From JANOZM01 sp031429355 (GTDB lineage Bacteria > Pseudomonadota > Gammaproteobacteria > Burkholderiales > Burkholderiaceae_E): DNA of 64,000 nucleotides. The notes below the pieces were generated by a model. The model made no database searches. It had not been told where the DNA came from and saw only the letters and a program-made list of their open reading frames with translations. The stretch is taken from assembly GCA_031429355.1 (NCBI GenBank), contig JANOZM010000014.1, positions 372,001-436,000 of the forward strand, in the 5' to 3' direction. Both the position numbers and the translations under genes were made by a program. This document shows, piece by piece, positions 7,231-15,352 of the stretch. Every line of letters begins with the position of its first letter. Position 1 is the first letter of the stretch.

Positions 7231-8250
7231 TTAATCCAACTTGATTCCTAAATCTACTGCCAATTTAATCCACACAGGCACATCACGCGCCCAGTTTTCG
7301 CGAGTATCTTTTAAATTATTTGGTTTATTCGGTATTGCAAACGATTCGCGCAATTGCGCTGCTTTGGGAGAGTTTGCACCATCCACCACAACTTGCGATA
7401 GCGCCTGCAACACTGCTTCAGGCGTGCCAGTTGGGGCCATAAGCGGCAGGCCTCCTTCGAGTGTCACCAACCGACCTTTAATGCCTTGTTGTGTAAGCGT
7501 CGGTACATCAGGCAATTTGGGTGAGCGATAAGAGCCGGTTACGCCAATGGCTTTTACGCCACGCGGTTGAACCGTAGCAAATGATTGGTAACTGCCAATC
7601 GCAACTTGCAATTGGCCGCCAGCCACGTCAACCCACATCGGCGCTTCGCCTCGGTAGTTCACCGTAACAATTTTAGTACCTTCGTTACGATTGGTTTGAT
7701 CAGCCACCATTTGTGGGTAAGAGCCGGGCGCATAGCTGCCCATGCTCACTGGATTTTTTTTGGCGTACTCAATGAGTTCGCGCATGGTGTTAACCCCAAT
7801 TTTTTCGGGCACACCCACTACCAGCGGTCCAGATGGAAAAAAGCCTACTGGCACAATATCTTTGTCAAGGTTGTAGGGCAGTTTGCTGTACAGCACACGA
7901 TTTTGCCAGACGGTACCCGACGTTGTCATAAGCAAGGTGTAGCCATCGGCGGGTGATTTCGCAACCGCATCAATAGCAATAATTGCACCGGCGCCAGGCT
8001 TGTTTTCAACAATAGCCTGAATACCAAATTTTGCAGTTAATTGCTCGGCGTAGAGCCGCGCGTAAGAGTCCGTAAGCCCGCCCGGCGCGAAGGCCACAAT
8101 AATGCGAATCGGCTTGTTGGGCCAAGGTGCAGTTTGCGCCATAGCGCTCTTTATAGAATGCGGCAACACGAGCGAACCGGCAGCAGCGCCTGCGGCAGTA
8201 ATTAGTCGGAGACGTTGTAATTTGCGATGCGTGTTAATGGAATTGCTCAA
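7231..8250 (-). CDS. Bug/TctC-type periplasmic solute-binding protein
   Basis: A member of the Bordetella uptake gene (Bug) family, tripartite tricarboxylate transporter receptor fold. Signature phrases are PNKPIRIIVAFAPGG, IVENKPGAGAIIAIDAVAK and DGYTLLMTTSG. I chose the TTG at 8250 because GGAG lies 7 bases before it; it gives a 339-residue protein with a clear signal peptide ending SAMA. A longer frame from 8283 has no such site. Bug proteins bind carboxylates or aromatic acids in the periplasm; their ligands vary and many are not linked to transporter membrane genes, as here. The downstream dioxygenase-like gene suggests an aromatic ligand, but that is inference. Confidence 0.88.
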   Translation of the reverse strand: MSNSINTHRKLQRLRLITAAGAAAGSLVLPHSIKSAMAQTAPWPNKPIRIIVAFAPGGLTDSYARLYAEQLTAKFGIQAIVENKPGAGAIIAIDAVAKSPADGYTLLMTTSGTVWQNRVLYSKLPYNLDKDIVPVGFFPSGPLVVGVPEKIGVNTMRELIEYAKKNPVSMGSYAPGSYPQMVADQTNRNEGTKIVTVNYRGEAPMWVDVAGGQLQVAIGSYQSFATVQPRGVKAIGVTGSYRSPKLPDVPTLTQQGIKGRLVTLEGGLPLMAPTGTPEAVLQALSQVVVDGANSPKAAQLRESFAIPNKPNNLKDTRENWARDVPVWIKLAVDLGIKLD

Positions 8251-8700
8251 TTGATGTCTCCTGATTTGTATTGTTTGAATCATTGTAGACAGACATTTGT
8301 GACTGCGCTATCAGTAAGCGTATACGCCAGAGCCGTTAATCTGGCGCACGGGTACCGCAATGGCTAGGTTACTTTGATCGGTAAGCTACTTCGATAGCTG
8401 CCGCAACAGGTTGTTCGATCGGTGCTTGGTTGCCCTCGATCAAAACTTGTTGCTCTATGACCTACGGAGTGGCGCGTTATCGTAGCAATCCCCTTTAGAC
8501 CGATACGGTCCTGTGCAATCGTTTCGTAACATTTTGTAAATTCTGTACGAATAGGATTTACAAAATGCCGCGTAGGGCGCAAATCTATGTAACCAAATCA
8601 GTGCCCTTGCTAAAATTTCGAACAATTTTTGTAGCGAAATCGCTGTTCCGTGATTTAATCGCGCCGCAGTTCACCCAAAATTTATCTCAAAAGGGACATC
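8251..8700. other. Intergenic region with a long inverted repeat
   Basis: Contains the promoter side of the Bug gene (left) and of the OmpA-like lipoprotein gene (right, with AAGGGAC as ribosome-binding site). A 12-bp inverted repeat lies at 8530-8567. A 72-residue frame on the minus strand (8364-8582) has no motif or ribosome-binding site and is not called. Confidence 0.5.
8530..8567. repeat. Perfect 12-bp inverted repeat
   Basis: CATTTTGTAAAT at 8530-8541 and ATTTACAAAATG at 8556-8567, separated by 14 bases. No T-tract follows, so it is not a typical terminator. It could be a protein-binding site or the remains of a small mobile repeat. Confidence 0.6.
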
Positions 8701-9336
8701 ATGAAAAAACTATTAATCATCAGCCTCAGTAGTTTAGTTTTATCCGCTTGCGCAACCAAAACTTTTGTTAACGAGCAAGTATCAACAGAAGGTAAACGCC
8801 TCGAATCAAGTATCGCCAATGTGGACGCAAATCTAGCAAAAGTGAATGCGACCGTGACGGCAAACGATAGACGCTACGAAGAACGAATTGCCAGCGTGCA
8901 GTCGGGCCTCGGAGCCAATTCAAAACTGGCGCAAGATGCACTGAGTAGAGCAAACTCGGCACATAAACTAGCCGAAGGCAAACTAGTGTCAGAGACCGTT
9001 CTGACAGATGACAAGTTTCGTTTTTCATATGGCACAGCGCAACTGAGTAAAAGCGCCGAAGGCATGTTGTCTGACATAGTAAGTAAGCTTAAAGCGGATA
9101 ACAAGAATGTCTTCATCGAAATTCAAGGACACACTGATACCGTCGGTAGTGCCCAGTACAACGTTAAGCTTGGGCAAGAACGGGCTGAAGCAGTACGACA
9201 ATATTTGTACAAGTCTGGTATTCCCTTGCACCGCATTAACACGGTGTCTTATGGCGAATCGCAACCGCTGGTAAAAGGAAACAACCGCACTGCTAGCGCT
9301 CAGAATCGGCGGGTTGTTTTGATGGTACTCGCCTAG
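8701..9336 (+). CDS. OmpA-family lipoprotein
   Basis: A 211-residue outer-membrane lipoprotein. The signal peptide ends in the lipobox LSAC with the lipidated Cys at residue 17. Residues 25-95 form a helical, coiled-coil-like stalk (QVSTEGKRLESSIANVDANL). The C-terminal OmpA peptidoglycan-binding domain follows, with EIQGHTDTVGSAQYNVKLGQ and ERAEAVRQYL, which contain the conserved Asp and Arg that contact diaminopimelate in this family. It probably ties the outer membrane to peptidoglycan. It is monocistronic, with an AAGGGAC ribosome-binding site. Confidence 0.92.
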   Translation: MKKLLIISLSSLVLSACATKTFVNEQVSTEGKRLESSIANVDANLAKVNATVTANDRRYEERIASVQSGLGANSKLAQDALSRANSAHKLAEGKLVSETVLTDDKFRFSYGTAQLSKSAEGMLSDIVSKLKADNKNVFIEIQGHTDTVGSAQYNVKLGQERAEAVRQYLYKSGIPLHRINTVSYGESQPLVKGNNRTASAQNRRVVLMVLA

Positions 9337-9473
9337 AGCTTAGTAACGTTATTTTCGACACTCGGGAAAACTTGATAATTGAAATGAGTTTTTCTGAGTT
9401 TTGAGGTTTTTAAACTTTGAATTAGCGAGGCAAAAGTTTTAGTCCGTACTCGTTACGGCGGCGATGCAAAATT

Positions 9474-9887
9474 CTAAAGTACGCGAATGTTCGCAAGCAC
9501 TCCAAGCCGCTTCGCGCGACGCGCAAGCTTTTTGTCGTCAAAAGTAACGAACTCTTGGGCATGTGCGGAAAGCAATGCATGAAGTACGTCGGCAATATCG
9601 AGGCCCTTGCAGGCGAGTTCGGCTGCAGTGTTGACGTCAGCCCAACGCTCGACTTCAACATTAGGTAGGCCGGTCAGATGAATGAGCACATCTCGCACAT
9701 TATGTGCAGAGAATTCATAAAAGCTTTGTAGTACCCATGCTAGCTCCAGAACGACGGTGATTGGAACGAAGATCGAGGACTTAGAATTAAACAAGCTCCG
9801 AGCCTTTTTTCGCTGAACATCACTTTCATTCGAATTCACCGGGTCTACATAGAGACGCACTAAAATGTTTGTGTCAACAGCAATCAT
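9474..9887 (-). CDS. vapC: PIN-domain RNase toxin, VapC family
   Basis: A 137-residue PIN-domain protein. The acidic Mg-binding residues are in place: Asp5 (VDTNILVRL), Glu48 (VVLELAW), Asp100 (DIADVLHAL) and Asp117 (VTFDDKKLA). VapC toxins cleave specific tRNAs or rRNA; the target here is unknown. The start overlaps the stop of the AbrB-type antitoxin by 4 bases, the standard layout for such pairs. Confidence 0.9.
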   Translation of the reverse strand: MIAVDTNILVRLYVDPVNSNESDVQRKKARSLFNSKSSIFVPITVVLELAWVLQSFYEFSAHNVRDVLIHLTGLPNVEVERWADVNTAAELACKGLDIADVLHALLSAHAQEFVTFDDKKLARRAKRLGVLANIRVL

Positions 9888-10147
9888 TTACGCTTAGTCG
9901 CGTGCTTACGCATCTCGATGCCGATATCGAAGTCTTCCAATCTCTTTTTGCCGGAGTATTTCAACATGCCAAAACCGTCGACCAACTTACTTACAGGGCG
10001 TACATTTTTTAGTCTGATCATCACACCAGTACCTTCGCGACGCACTTCCACCTCGCTGCCGGGCGTTATTCCGAGCTCGATCCGAATGGACTGCGGAATA
10101 ACCACTTGCCCTTTCGCAGAAACAGTTAAAACATCACGTGCGCCCAT
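9884..10147 (-). CDS. vapB: AbrB/MazE-type antitoxin (VapB-like)
   Basis: An 87-residue protein with a SpoVT/AbrB swapped-hairpin DNA-binding domain: VSAKGQVVIPQSIRIELGIT followed by GSEVEVRREGTGVMIRL at residues 9-48. The remainder (FGMLKYSGKKRLEDFDIGIE) is the part expected to wrap around VapC. It is the first gene of the pair and probably represses the operon. AGGAGA lies 6 bases before the ATG. Confidence 0.88.
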   Translation of the reverse strand: MGARDVLTVSAKGQVVIPQSIRIELGITPGSEVEVRREGTGVMIRLKNVRPVSKLVDGFGMLKYSGKKRLEDFDIGIEMRKHATKRK

Positions 10148-10558
10148 TGTATTCTCCTAGATAACTGGGGCAGTTTAACTAGGTTCAACTGGAAACGCAA
10201 TCGACAACCTTTGAGCCATATCGCGATATTTTTCGAATTGGACTTCAAAGAAAACGAGGCGAATTCGAGCCCCCTCCTTAAACTCGATTAGATTTCAGCG
10301 GCGTAAATCGCAAAAGTGACGATCTTCACCACTCCGCCACAATAATCGCATCGCAGTGGGTTGAACTTCAGCTTTTATCATAGATCCCTTTTACACTTTA
10401 TTTTCATTATTAGAGTGTCTGCATTGGTTAAGTGACAGCGGCAAGCACCGGTTGGTTTCGATTAGCCCCGACCACAGCTTGCCTCGCGGCAAGTGCTCTA
10501 AGGCACCGGCACAAGCTTTGTTGCTAGTTATTTTGCATCGATATGGGGGACTTTCGAT
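10148..10558. other. Intergenic region with weak tRNA-like sequence, no gene called
   Basis: About 410 bases between the vapBC pair and the orphan antitoxin. It includes the vapBC promoter side. On the minus strand the stretch 10258-10352 vaguely resembles a tRNA with a long variable arm (a GGCGGAGTGG entry and a CTCGAATTCG T-loop), but I could not form complete stems. A small hairpin CTTGCC-TCGC-GGCAAG lies near 10480-10500. No PIN-domain toxin frame follows the orphan antitoxin here. Confidence 0.4.
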
Positions 10559-10816
10559 CTAAACGTCCTCGCGATTTTTTAATTGATTGATGGACTCGTT
10601 AGTAACGACCGAGCCGTTCTTTGAAAACGGGCGAAAGCCATAAACGGACGCGAGCTCCGAAACATTTGGCGAATTCGAGCTAACGATCGCAGTGCTTCCC
10701 GCTAAAACAGCGCGGGCCAACCTTGATAGCACCACTCCAACCGTGGAACCCTCCAGTTGAGCTAGTTCTTTGACTGCAATTAAAACGTCTTGGTCAATGT
10801 TTATAGTCGTGCGCAT
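10559..10816 (-). CDS. Orphan ribbon-helix-helix antitoxin-like protein
   Basis: An 85-residue protein beginning MRTTINIDQDVLIAVKELAQ, a ribbon-helix-helix N-terminus of the CopG/VapB type (beta strand then two helices, LEGSTVGVVLSRLARAVLAG). The C-terminal part (YGFRPFSKNGSVVTNESINQ) matches the tail of VapB antitoxins that precede PIN toxins. No toxin gene follows in the next 400 bases of the same strand, so it is either a solitary regulator or the remnant of a broken toxin-antitoxin pair. Confidence 0.75.
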   Translation of the reverse strand: MRTTINIDQDVLIAVKELAQLEGSTVGVVLSRLARAVLAGSTAIVSSNSPNVSELASVYGFRPFSKNGSVVTNESINQLKNREDV

Positions 10817-11215
10817 GGCGTAACGTTAATACATCAAATGACAAGGTGCAATCGCTTTAACTGGATAAATGGCGGCGCAACTTAAAAAAAGTGGAAGGTT
10901 GTTTCTTTATTTATTTTTATTCATGCAATTCATTGCGTTCTGGTAGGGTTTCGTTGAACAAAGCGACTGAACTTGATCGACGGTATAAACGCTACTGACA
11001 CCTCGAAATCACGAGCAATTTCAATGCGATCGCAGCTCAATATTTCTGCGATTGACGCTAGGATTAAAAAAATTGGAGCATTACTTCGGCGGGCACCATC
11101 AATTCACGTTCGGCATAATCAAGAGCGCTGGCATATTGCCAATTTTCGAACTGAGGGGTAACACTGCCGGGAGCAATTAGTTGGTCTTTTTTTTAAATTA
11201 AGTTTACGCGTTTGG
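10817..11215. other. Intergenic region, no confident gene
   Basis: About 400 bases. A 62-codon frame on the plus strand from a TTG (10973-11161) has no ribosome-binding site or recognisable motif and is not called. Nothing else stands out. Confidence 0.5.
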
Positions 11216-12172
11216 CTACCGATGCCTAGCAAGCGTATCGCGTAACCGCCTAGCTGTTTGCAAACCAGAAAGGTCCGCAGCTTTAGCAGCCGACAAACCC
11301 TTGCTTAATGCATGTTCTGCAATTGCACAACGAACGTTTTGCACAAAGTCTCGCGGCGTTAGCCCCACATGGTCGGTAAATAAACGCAATAAATGTCGTT
11401 CTGTTAAAAAACCAATTTTTGCCATATCGGCGCTAGTCCAATTTGCTTTAGGATCGGCACACACTGCATCTTGTACTCGATGGATTGCCGGATGTAAATG
11501 ATCCCGATACTTTAGCAGCGGCGATAGCTCGGCATCTAATGGTCCGCGTCGTGTAAAGGCCACCATCGTTTGTGCAACTTTTGAGGCAATCGCAGCATTA
11601 CAAGTTTTGGCGATTAAGTGCAAAGCTAAATCAATACCTGCCGTTATGCCTGCACTAGAAAAGATAGGGCCATCTTCTACAAATACACGATTAGAAATAA
11701 CCTTCGCGTTAGGTGCCATCGTTTGTAACTGACCTAGGAGCTCGTGATGTGTTGTGCATTGGCGATTGGAAAACAACCCGGCATCTGCCGCTAACAATGC
11801 CCCTACACAGACTGTTAATAATTTAAAATTAGCTTGCTCGTTTTTAAGTAATTGCGGCGCAAATACTTTACTAAGCCAAGCCCTTGTTTTATGCCACGCC
11901 ATTTGCTGCATTACCTTAGACGAAACTAAACCTGGCAACCCAAGCAACACAACCCAAGTTTGCTCTGCAGTTTTAGAAAAACTAACCGGCAACGGCTCAA
12001 TGTTTGATATTCCGACACCAACCGACGAATCAACCTCACGCTGCGGCCCAACAAAATGCAAACGAAATTTTGGTTCAGCCAAAGCTTGATTGGCGATTCG
12101 AAAGGCCTCGGCTGGGCCAGCCAAATCAAGCAGCACTGTGTTGGGTAACACAACAAAGAAAACGTCAATCAT
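11216..12172 (-). CDS. GlxA-type transcriptional regulator (DJ-1/PfpI plus AraC HTH)
   Basis: A 318-residue protein. Residues 1-190 form a DJ-1/PfpI-like amidotransferase fold (MIDVFFVVLPNTVLLDLAGP) with Cys122 (LLTVCVGALLAADAG) at the nucleophile-elbow position. Residues about 215-318 form an AraC-type double HTH (WTSADMAKIGFLTERHLLRL, then GLTPRDFVQNVR). GlxA-type regulators sense nitrogenous or amino-acid-like metabolites. Its start overlaps the isochorismatase stop by 4 bases, so it probably controls that gene or senses its product. Confidence 0.88.
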   Translation of the reverse strand: MIDVFFVVLPNTVLLDLAGPAEAFRIANQALAEPKFRLHFVGPQREVDSSVGVGISNIEPLPVSFSKTAEQTWVVLLGLPGLVSSKVMQQMAWHKTRAWLSKVFAPQLLKNEQANFKLLTVCVGALLAADAGLFSNRQCTTHHELLGQLQTMAPNAKVISNRVFVEDGPIFSSAGITAGIDLALHLIAKTCNAAIASKVAQTMVAFTRRGPLDAELSPLLKYRDHLHPAIHRVQDAVCADPKANWTSADMAKIGFLTERHLLRLFTDHVGLTPRDFVQNVRCAIAEHALSKGLSAAKAADLSGLQTARRLRDTLARHR

Positions 12173-12720
12173 ATGATGGTTGCAAAGCGCCCTGCCAGCA
12201 CGGTTTCTGTGCGTTGCATAATTTGCTCAGCAGTAACTAACTGACCATCAGGACTATGCATATCAAAGGTCAGCGTTGCACGCGAAGCAAAATCAACGTC
12301 CCATCCTTCATCGCTTGCGTGACGCGCCGTAGTCTCACAACATTGCTCGGTACGTATGCCACAAATAATCAATTTTTGGATTCCGTTTGCGTGTAACCAC
12401 CCCTTTAGCCCAGTGTCCACTAGCGCGCTATGTTTGTGTTTATAAATAGTAAGCGCTGCATCAAAACTGGCAAGCTCTTTTAGTGGCTTAACTAGATCAC
12501 TTTCTATTGCAAATGGGTTCGTTGATAGCGCCTCCCCATCGGTATGAAACACGCGCACTACTGCAATACCAGCCTCTTGGCATCGCTGAATTAGTGCGTT
12601 GCTGTTCGCAATAAAGTCTGCAAGATGTTTATCACTCCAATAGGGGCGAGCGCGAAACGATTCTTGAACATCAATAACTAACAGCGCGGATTTTTTTGGT
12701 TCGGTACTTAAAGCATTCAT
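12169..12720 (-). CDS. Isochorismatase-family cysteine hydrolase
   Basis: A 183-residue alpha/beta hydrolase of the isochorismatase/nicotinamidase group. The catalytic set is visible: Asp17 (LLVIDVQESF), a Lys at 94-96 (TIYKHKHSAL) and Cys127/128 (CGIRTEQCCETTARHAS). The double Cys leaves the nucleophile ambiguous by eye; the family position is the one preceding ETTARHA. Members hydrolyse amides, isochorismate or carbamoyl compounds; the substrate is unknown. It is the first gene of a two-gene unit with the GlxA regulator. Confidence 0.88.
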   Translation of the reverse strand: MNALSTEPKKSALLVIDVQESFRARPYWSDKHLADFIANSNALIQRCQEAGIAVVRVFHTDGEALSTNPFAIESDLVKPLKELASFDAALTIYKHKHSALVDTGLKGWLHANGIQKLIICGIRTEQCCETTARHASDEGWDVDFASRATLTFDMHSPDGQLVTAEQIMQRTETVLAGRFATII

Positions 12721-12921
12721 TGTAAATAGCCTTCAGATTTAAAGACGACTTCGTTTGATGCAGGATGCTTTGGAACGATGTCAGAACTAAGATCTTGCGC
12801 CAAGGATACCGATTTTGCAGCCCGAAATAGGCCTTGTAACGACGTGAAACGGACATTAGCGCCGTTTTTATTTTTAACGCTACGAACCTACACTGCTAAG
12901 GTTAAAGGCCCAATACCTAGC

Positions 12922-12957
12922 AATTTACTCATTTCACTCATTTCACTCATTTCACTC
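12922..12957. repeat. Tandem 9-bp repeat at the ATPase stop codon
   Basis: Three perfect copies of ATTTCACTC (12931-12957) and one degenerate copy (AATTTACTC, 12922-12930). Read on the minus strand the unit is GAGTGAAAT; the first copy supplies the stop TGA of the ATP-binding protein. Confidence 0.85.
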
Positions 12958-14130
12958 AGTCAACGCTTGGATCGCGCGCATCGCATCCGCAAGCGATTGC
13001 ACGCGCGCTTTTTTACTAGAATAACTTTCCGATACCGGTGCGACCACCATTCGATGCACAATACCCAACTCATCGCAGGCCTGATGAAAACCTTGCTCTA
13101 TTTTTGGTGCACTGGATCGCTTCACTTCGACGGCAATAAACGGTTTACCAGCACGCTCAAATAGAAGATCAATTTCGGCACGGTCGGCAGTTCGGTAAAA
13201 AAACGGGACCAAAGACTTACTCGCGGAATTAATCAAATTTTCGATGACAAACCCGTCCCAGCTTGAACCACACACCATATGCCCAAGCAATTGATTTGGG
13301 GTTTCAATCTCGAGCAATGCGTGAACTAAACCGCTATCGCGAATGTAGATCTTTGGCGACTTTACCAAACGCTTATTGACGTTTCCGCTCCAAGGTTGAA
13401 GACGTCTAACCAATAACAGATCAACCAGTAGATCGAGATAACGCGCTACGGCATTAGCAGACACACCAAGACTTTGAGCTAGGCGGCTAGCGTTTAACAA
13501 TGTTCCTTGTGCATTAGCCAACATACTCCAGAGCCGTCCGATCAGCGCGGCAGGCATACGCGGTGCAAACATCGGTACATCACGCTCTAGGTAGCTACGA
13601 ATGAACCCTTGACGCCATCGCAAACTCATTGCGTCTGTCCGCGCCAGATAGCTTTCGGGAAAGCCGCCACGTAGCCACAAGATATCGGGCAAAGCATTCG
13701 TCGATTGGACTTCGAGCATGTCGAGAGGACTCAGTTCGATATATCTCACGCGACCTGCAAGCGATTCCGACGTTTGCTGAATTAGATCTAGTGATGCAGA
13801 ACCAAGCAACAGGAACTGACCATAGGGCGCACCTTGACGTCTTCGTTCGTCGATCACGCCCCTCAATTCTGCGAACAACTCGGGCAATCGGTGAACCTCA
13901 TCTAAAACAATTAATCGGCCGCTTAGGTCGCTCAGAAACGCGGATGCATCGTTAAGCTTTCGAAGGTCCGCAGGGCTCTCTAGGTCGAGATAAACGGCAT
14001 TATGAATTTCACCTATTTGTCTCGCTAAAGTAGTTTTACCCACCTGTCGAGGCCCAATAAGTACGACTGCAGGCGTCTCTTCTAAGGCCAATTGAATTTC
14101 TTTAAAGCGCTCGGTTCGGTCAATATTCAT
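12952..14130 (-). CDS. AAA_14/DUF4143 ATP-binding protein
   Basis: A 392-residue protein. The Walker A motif is GPRQVGKTT (residues 26-34) and the Walker B motif is LIVLDEVH (Asp77, Glu78), followed by the sensor-like FLLLGSASLDL. After the ATPase comes a winged-helix region (LAQSLGVSANAVARYLDLL) and a C-terminal DUF4143 segment with a PD-(D/E)XK-like pattern (RTADRAEIDLLFE, FIAVEVKRSS). These proteins are common and variably distributed in bacteria, often suspected of nucleic-acid or defence-related roles, but have no settled function. It stands alone. An 11-bp inverted repeat sits right in front of the ATG and no clear Shine-Dalgarno is present. Confidence 0.88.
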   Translation of the reverse strand: MNIDRTERFKEIQLALEETPAVVLIGPRQVGKTTLARQIGEIHNAVYLDLESPADLRKLNDASAFLSDLSGRLIVLDEVHRLPELFAELRGVIDERRRQGAPYGQFLLLGSASLDLIQQTSESLAGRVRYIELSPLDMLEVQSTNALPDILWLRGGFPESYLARTDAMSLRWRQGFIRSYLERDVPMFAPRMPAALIGRLWSMLANAQGTLLNASRLAQSLGVSANAVARYLDLLVDLLLVRRLQPWSGNVNKRLVKSPKIYIRDSGLVHALLEIETPNQLLGHMVCGSSWDGFVIENLINSASKSLVPFFYRTADRAEIDLLFERAGKPFIAVEVKRSSAPKIEQGFHQACDELGIVHRMVVAPVSESYSSKKARVQSLADAMRAIQALTE

Positions 14131-14131
14131 G

Positions 14132-14164
14132 CCGTAAATTCTACATCAAACGGAGAATTTACGG
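14132..14164. promoter_or_regulatory. 11-bp inverted repeat abutting the ATPase start
   Basis: CCGTAAATTCT at 14132-14142 and AGAATTTACGG at 14154-14164, separated by 11 bases. It begins one base upstream of the minus-strand ATG (14130). It could be an autoregulatory operator or an mRNA hairpin covering the translation start. On the plus strand it is followed by GGTTTTTT, so it could also act as a terminator for plus-strand transcripts. Confidence 0.55.
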
Positions 14165-14377
14165 GGTTTTTTAGTAATTTAACCTTCGGTTCGGGATCAA
14201 ACTGTAAGGCCTTGGCCCAATTGGATAATTGCTCATCGACTGGGTGATTAGTGCAGCTGCCACTGATACTGTGACCCTTAACGAATACTCTTGCTTCATT
14301 TTAAAAAACAACCGATTTGATAGGTTGCAACAAGTCTCGAACAAAACCGACGTCGTCTTTGGAGTACGATCACAAAC

Positions 14378-15352
14378 GTGAACTCAGGCCCCCACATCCC
14401 GTTTATTCCCAATAGCCGACTACCCGATCCTCGCATCGAGGTATTTGATGAAAAATTTCTAGCGCTGCGTTTGCTGTCGGGTAGCGTCGAGCAACTAGCC
14501 ACCGGTTTTTATTGGGCAGAAGGCCCGCAATGGTTTGGCGATGGGCAGTTTTTGTTGTTCTCCGATATCCCCAATAATCGCATCATGCAGTGGGATCATT
14601 GCACTGGGCAAACCAGTCCTTTTAGACAACCCAGCCATTACGCCAATGGCCTTGCTCGTGACCGCCAAGGTCGCTTGCTGGCTTGCGAACACGGCACCCG
14701 CCGCATTACCCGCACCGAGTACAACGGCAGCATTACTGTTTTAGCCGACCGTTACAAAGGCAAACGGCTCAACTCACCCAACGATATTGTTTGCAAAAGC
14801 GACGACACCATCTGGTTCACCGATCCACCGTTTGGTATTGCCGGTTGGTGGGAGGGCGAGCCCGCAGTAGCCGAGCTACCCCACGGTGTGTATTGCTTAG
14901 ACCCATCAAGCGGCGAACTCACTATGGTTTTGGACGATTTACAAGGCAGTAACGGCCTCGCGTTTAGTCCCGACGAAAGTGTCTTGTACGTTGTAGAAAG
15001 TCGGGCAATGCCGACGCGCAAAATTTGGGCCTACGATGTCGTCGGCAATCAAACTAAAAACAAACGAGTTTTTGTTGATGCAAACGGCCCGGGTGCTTAC
15101 GATGGATTCGCTGTGGATACACAGGGCAACCTTTGGTGTGGCTTTGGTAGTAGTGGTGCTGCTGGGGCCGATTTAGAGGCACTAGACGGCGTGCGCGTTT
15201 ACGATTCGACGGGTCTACCGCTCGCCCATATTCATTTACCCGAACGATGCGCTAATGTTTGCTTTGGCGGACCGATGAACAACCGTTTATTTATGGCGGC
15301 TAGTCATTCGTTGTATGCATTGCATTTAAATGTGCGCGGGGCGGTGGGCTAG
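14378..15352 (+). CDS. SMP-30/gluconolactonase-family lactonase
   Basis: A 324-residue six-bladed beta-propeller of the SMP-30/gluconolaconase/LRE family. Likely divalent-metal ligands are Glu48 (FYWAEGPQWF), Asn192 (GSNGLAFSPD) and Asp242 (AYDGFAVD); the family phrases SPNDIVCKSDDTIWFTDPPF are also present. Such enzymes open sugar lactones or related esters. There is no signal peptide. The start is GTG at 14378 with a poorly spaced upstream GGAG, so the true N-terminus could differ by a few residues. Its 3' end overlaps the convergent large operon by 4 bases. Confidence 0.88.
   Translation: MNSGPHIPFIPNSRLPDPRIEVFDEKFLALRLLSGSVEQLATGFYWAEGPQWFGDGQFLLFSDIPNNRIMQWDHCTGQTSPFRQPSHYANGLARDRQGRLLACEHGTRRITRTEYNGSITVLADRYKGKRLNSPNDIVCKSDDTIWFTDPPFGIAGWWEGEPAVAELPHGVYCLDPSSGELTMVLDDLQGSNGLAFSPDESVLYVVESRAMPTRKIWAYDVVGNQTKNKRVFVDANGPGAYDGFAVDTQGNLWCGFGSSGAAGADLEALDGVRVYDSTGLPLAHIHLPERCANVCFGGPMNNRLFMAASHSLYALHLNVRGAVG

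Noticed and set aside
8364..8582. 72-residue minus-strand frame
   Set aside because: Overlaps the inverted repeat, no RBS, composition rich in Arg, Thr and Ser without domain features.
10973..11161. 62-residue plus-strand frame from TTG
   Set aside because: No RBS or recognisable motif.
12778..13164. 128-residue plus-strand frame
   Set aside because: Its middle is an artefact of the 9-bp tandem repeat (ISLISLISL) and it lies opposite the ATPase gene.
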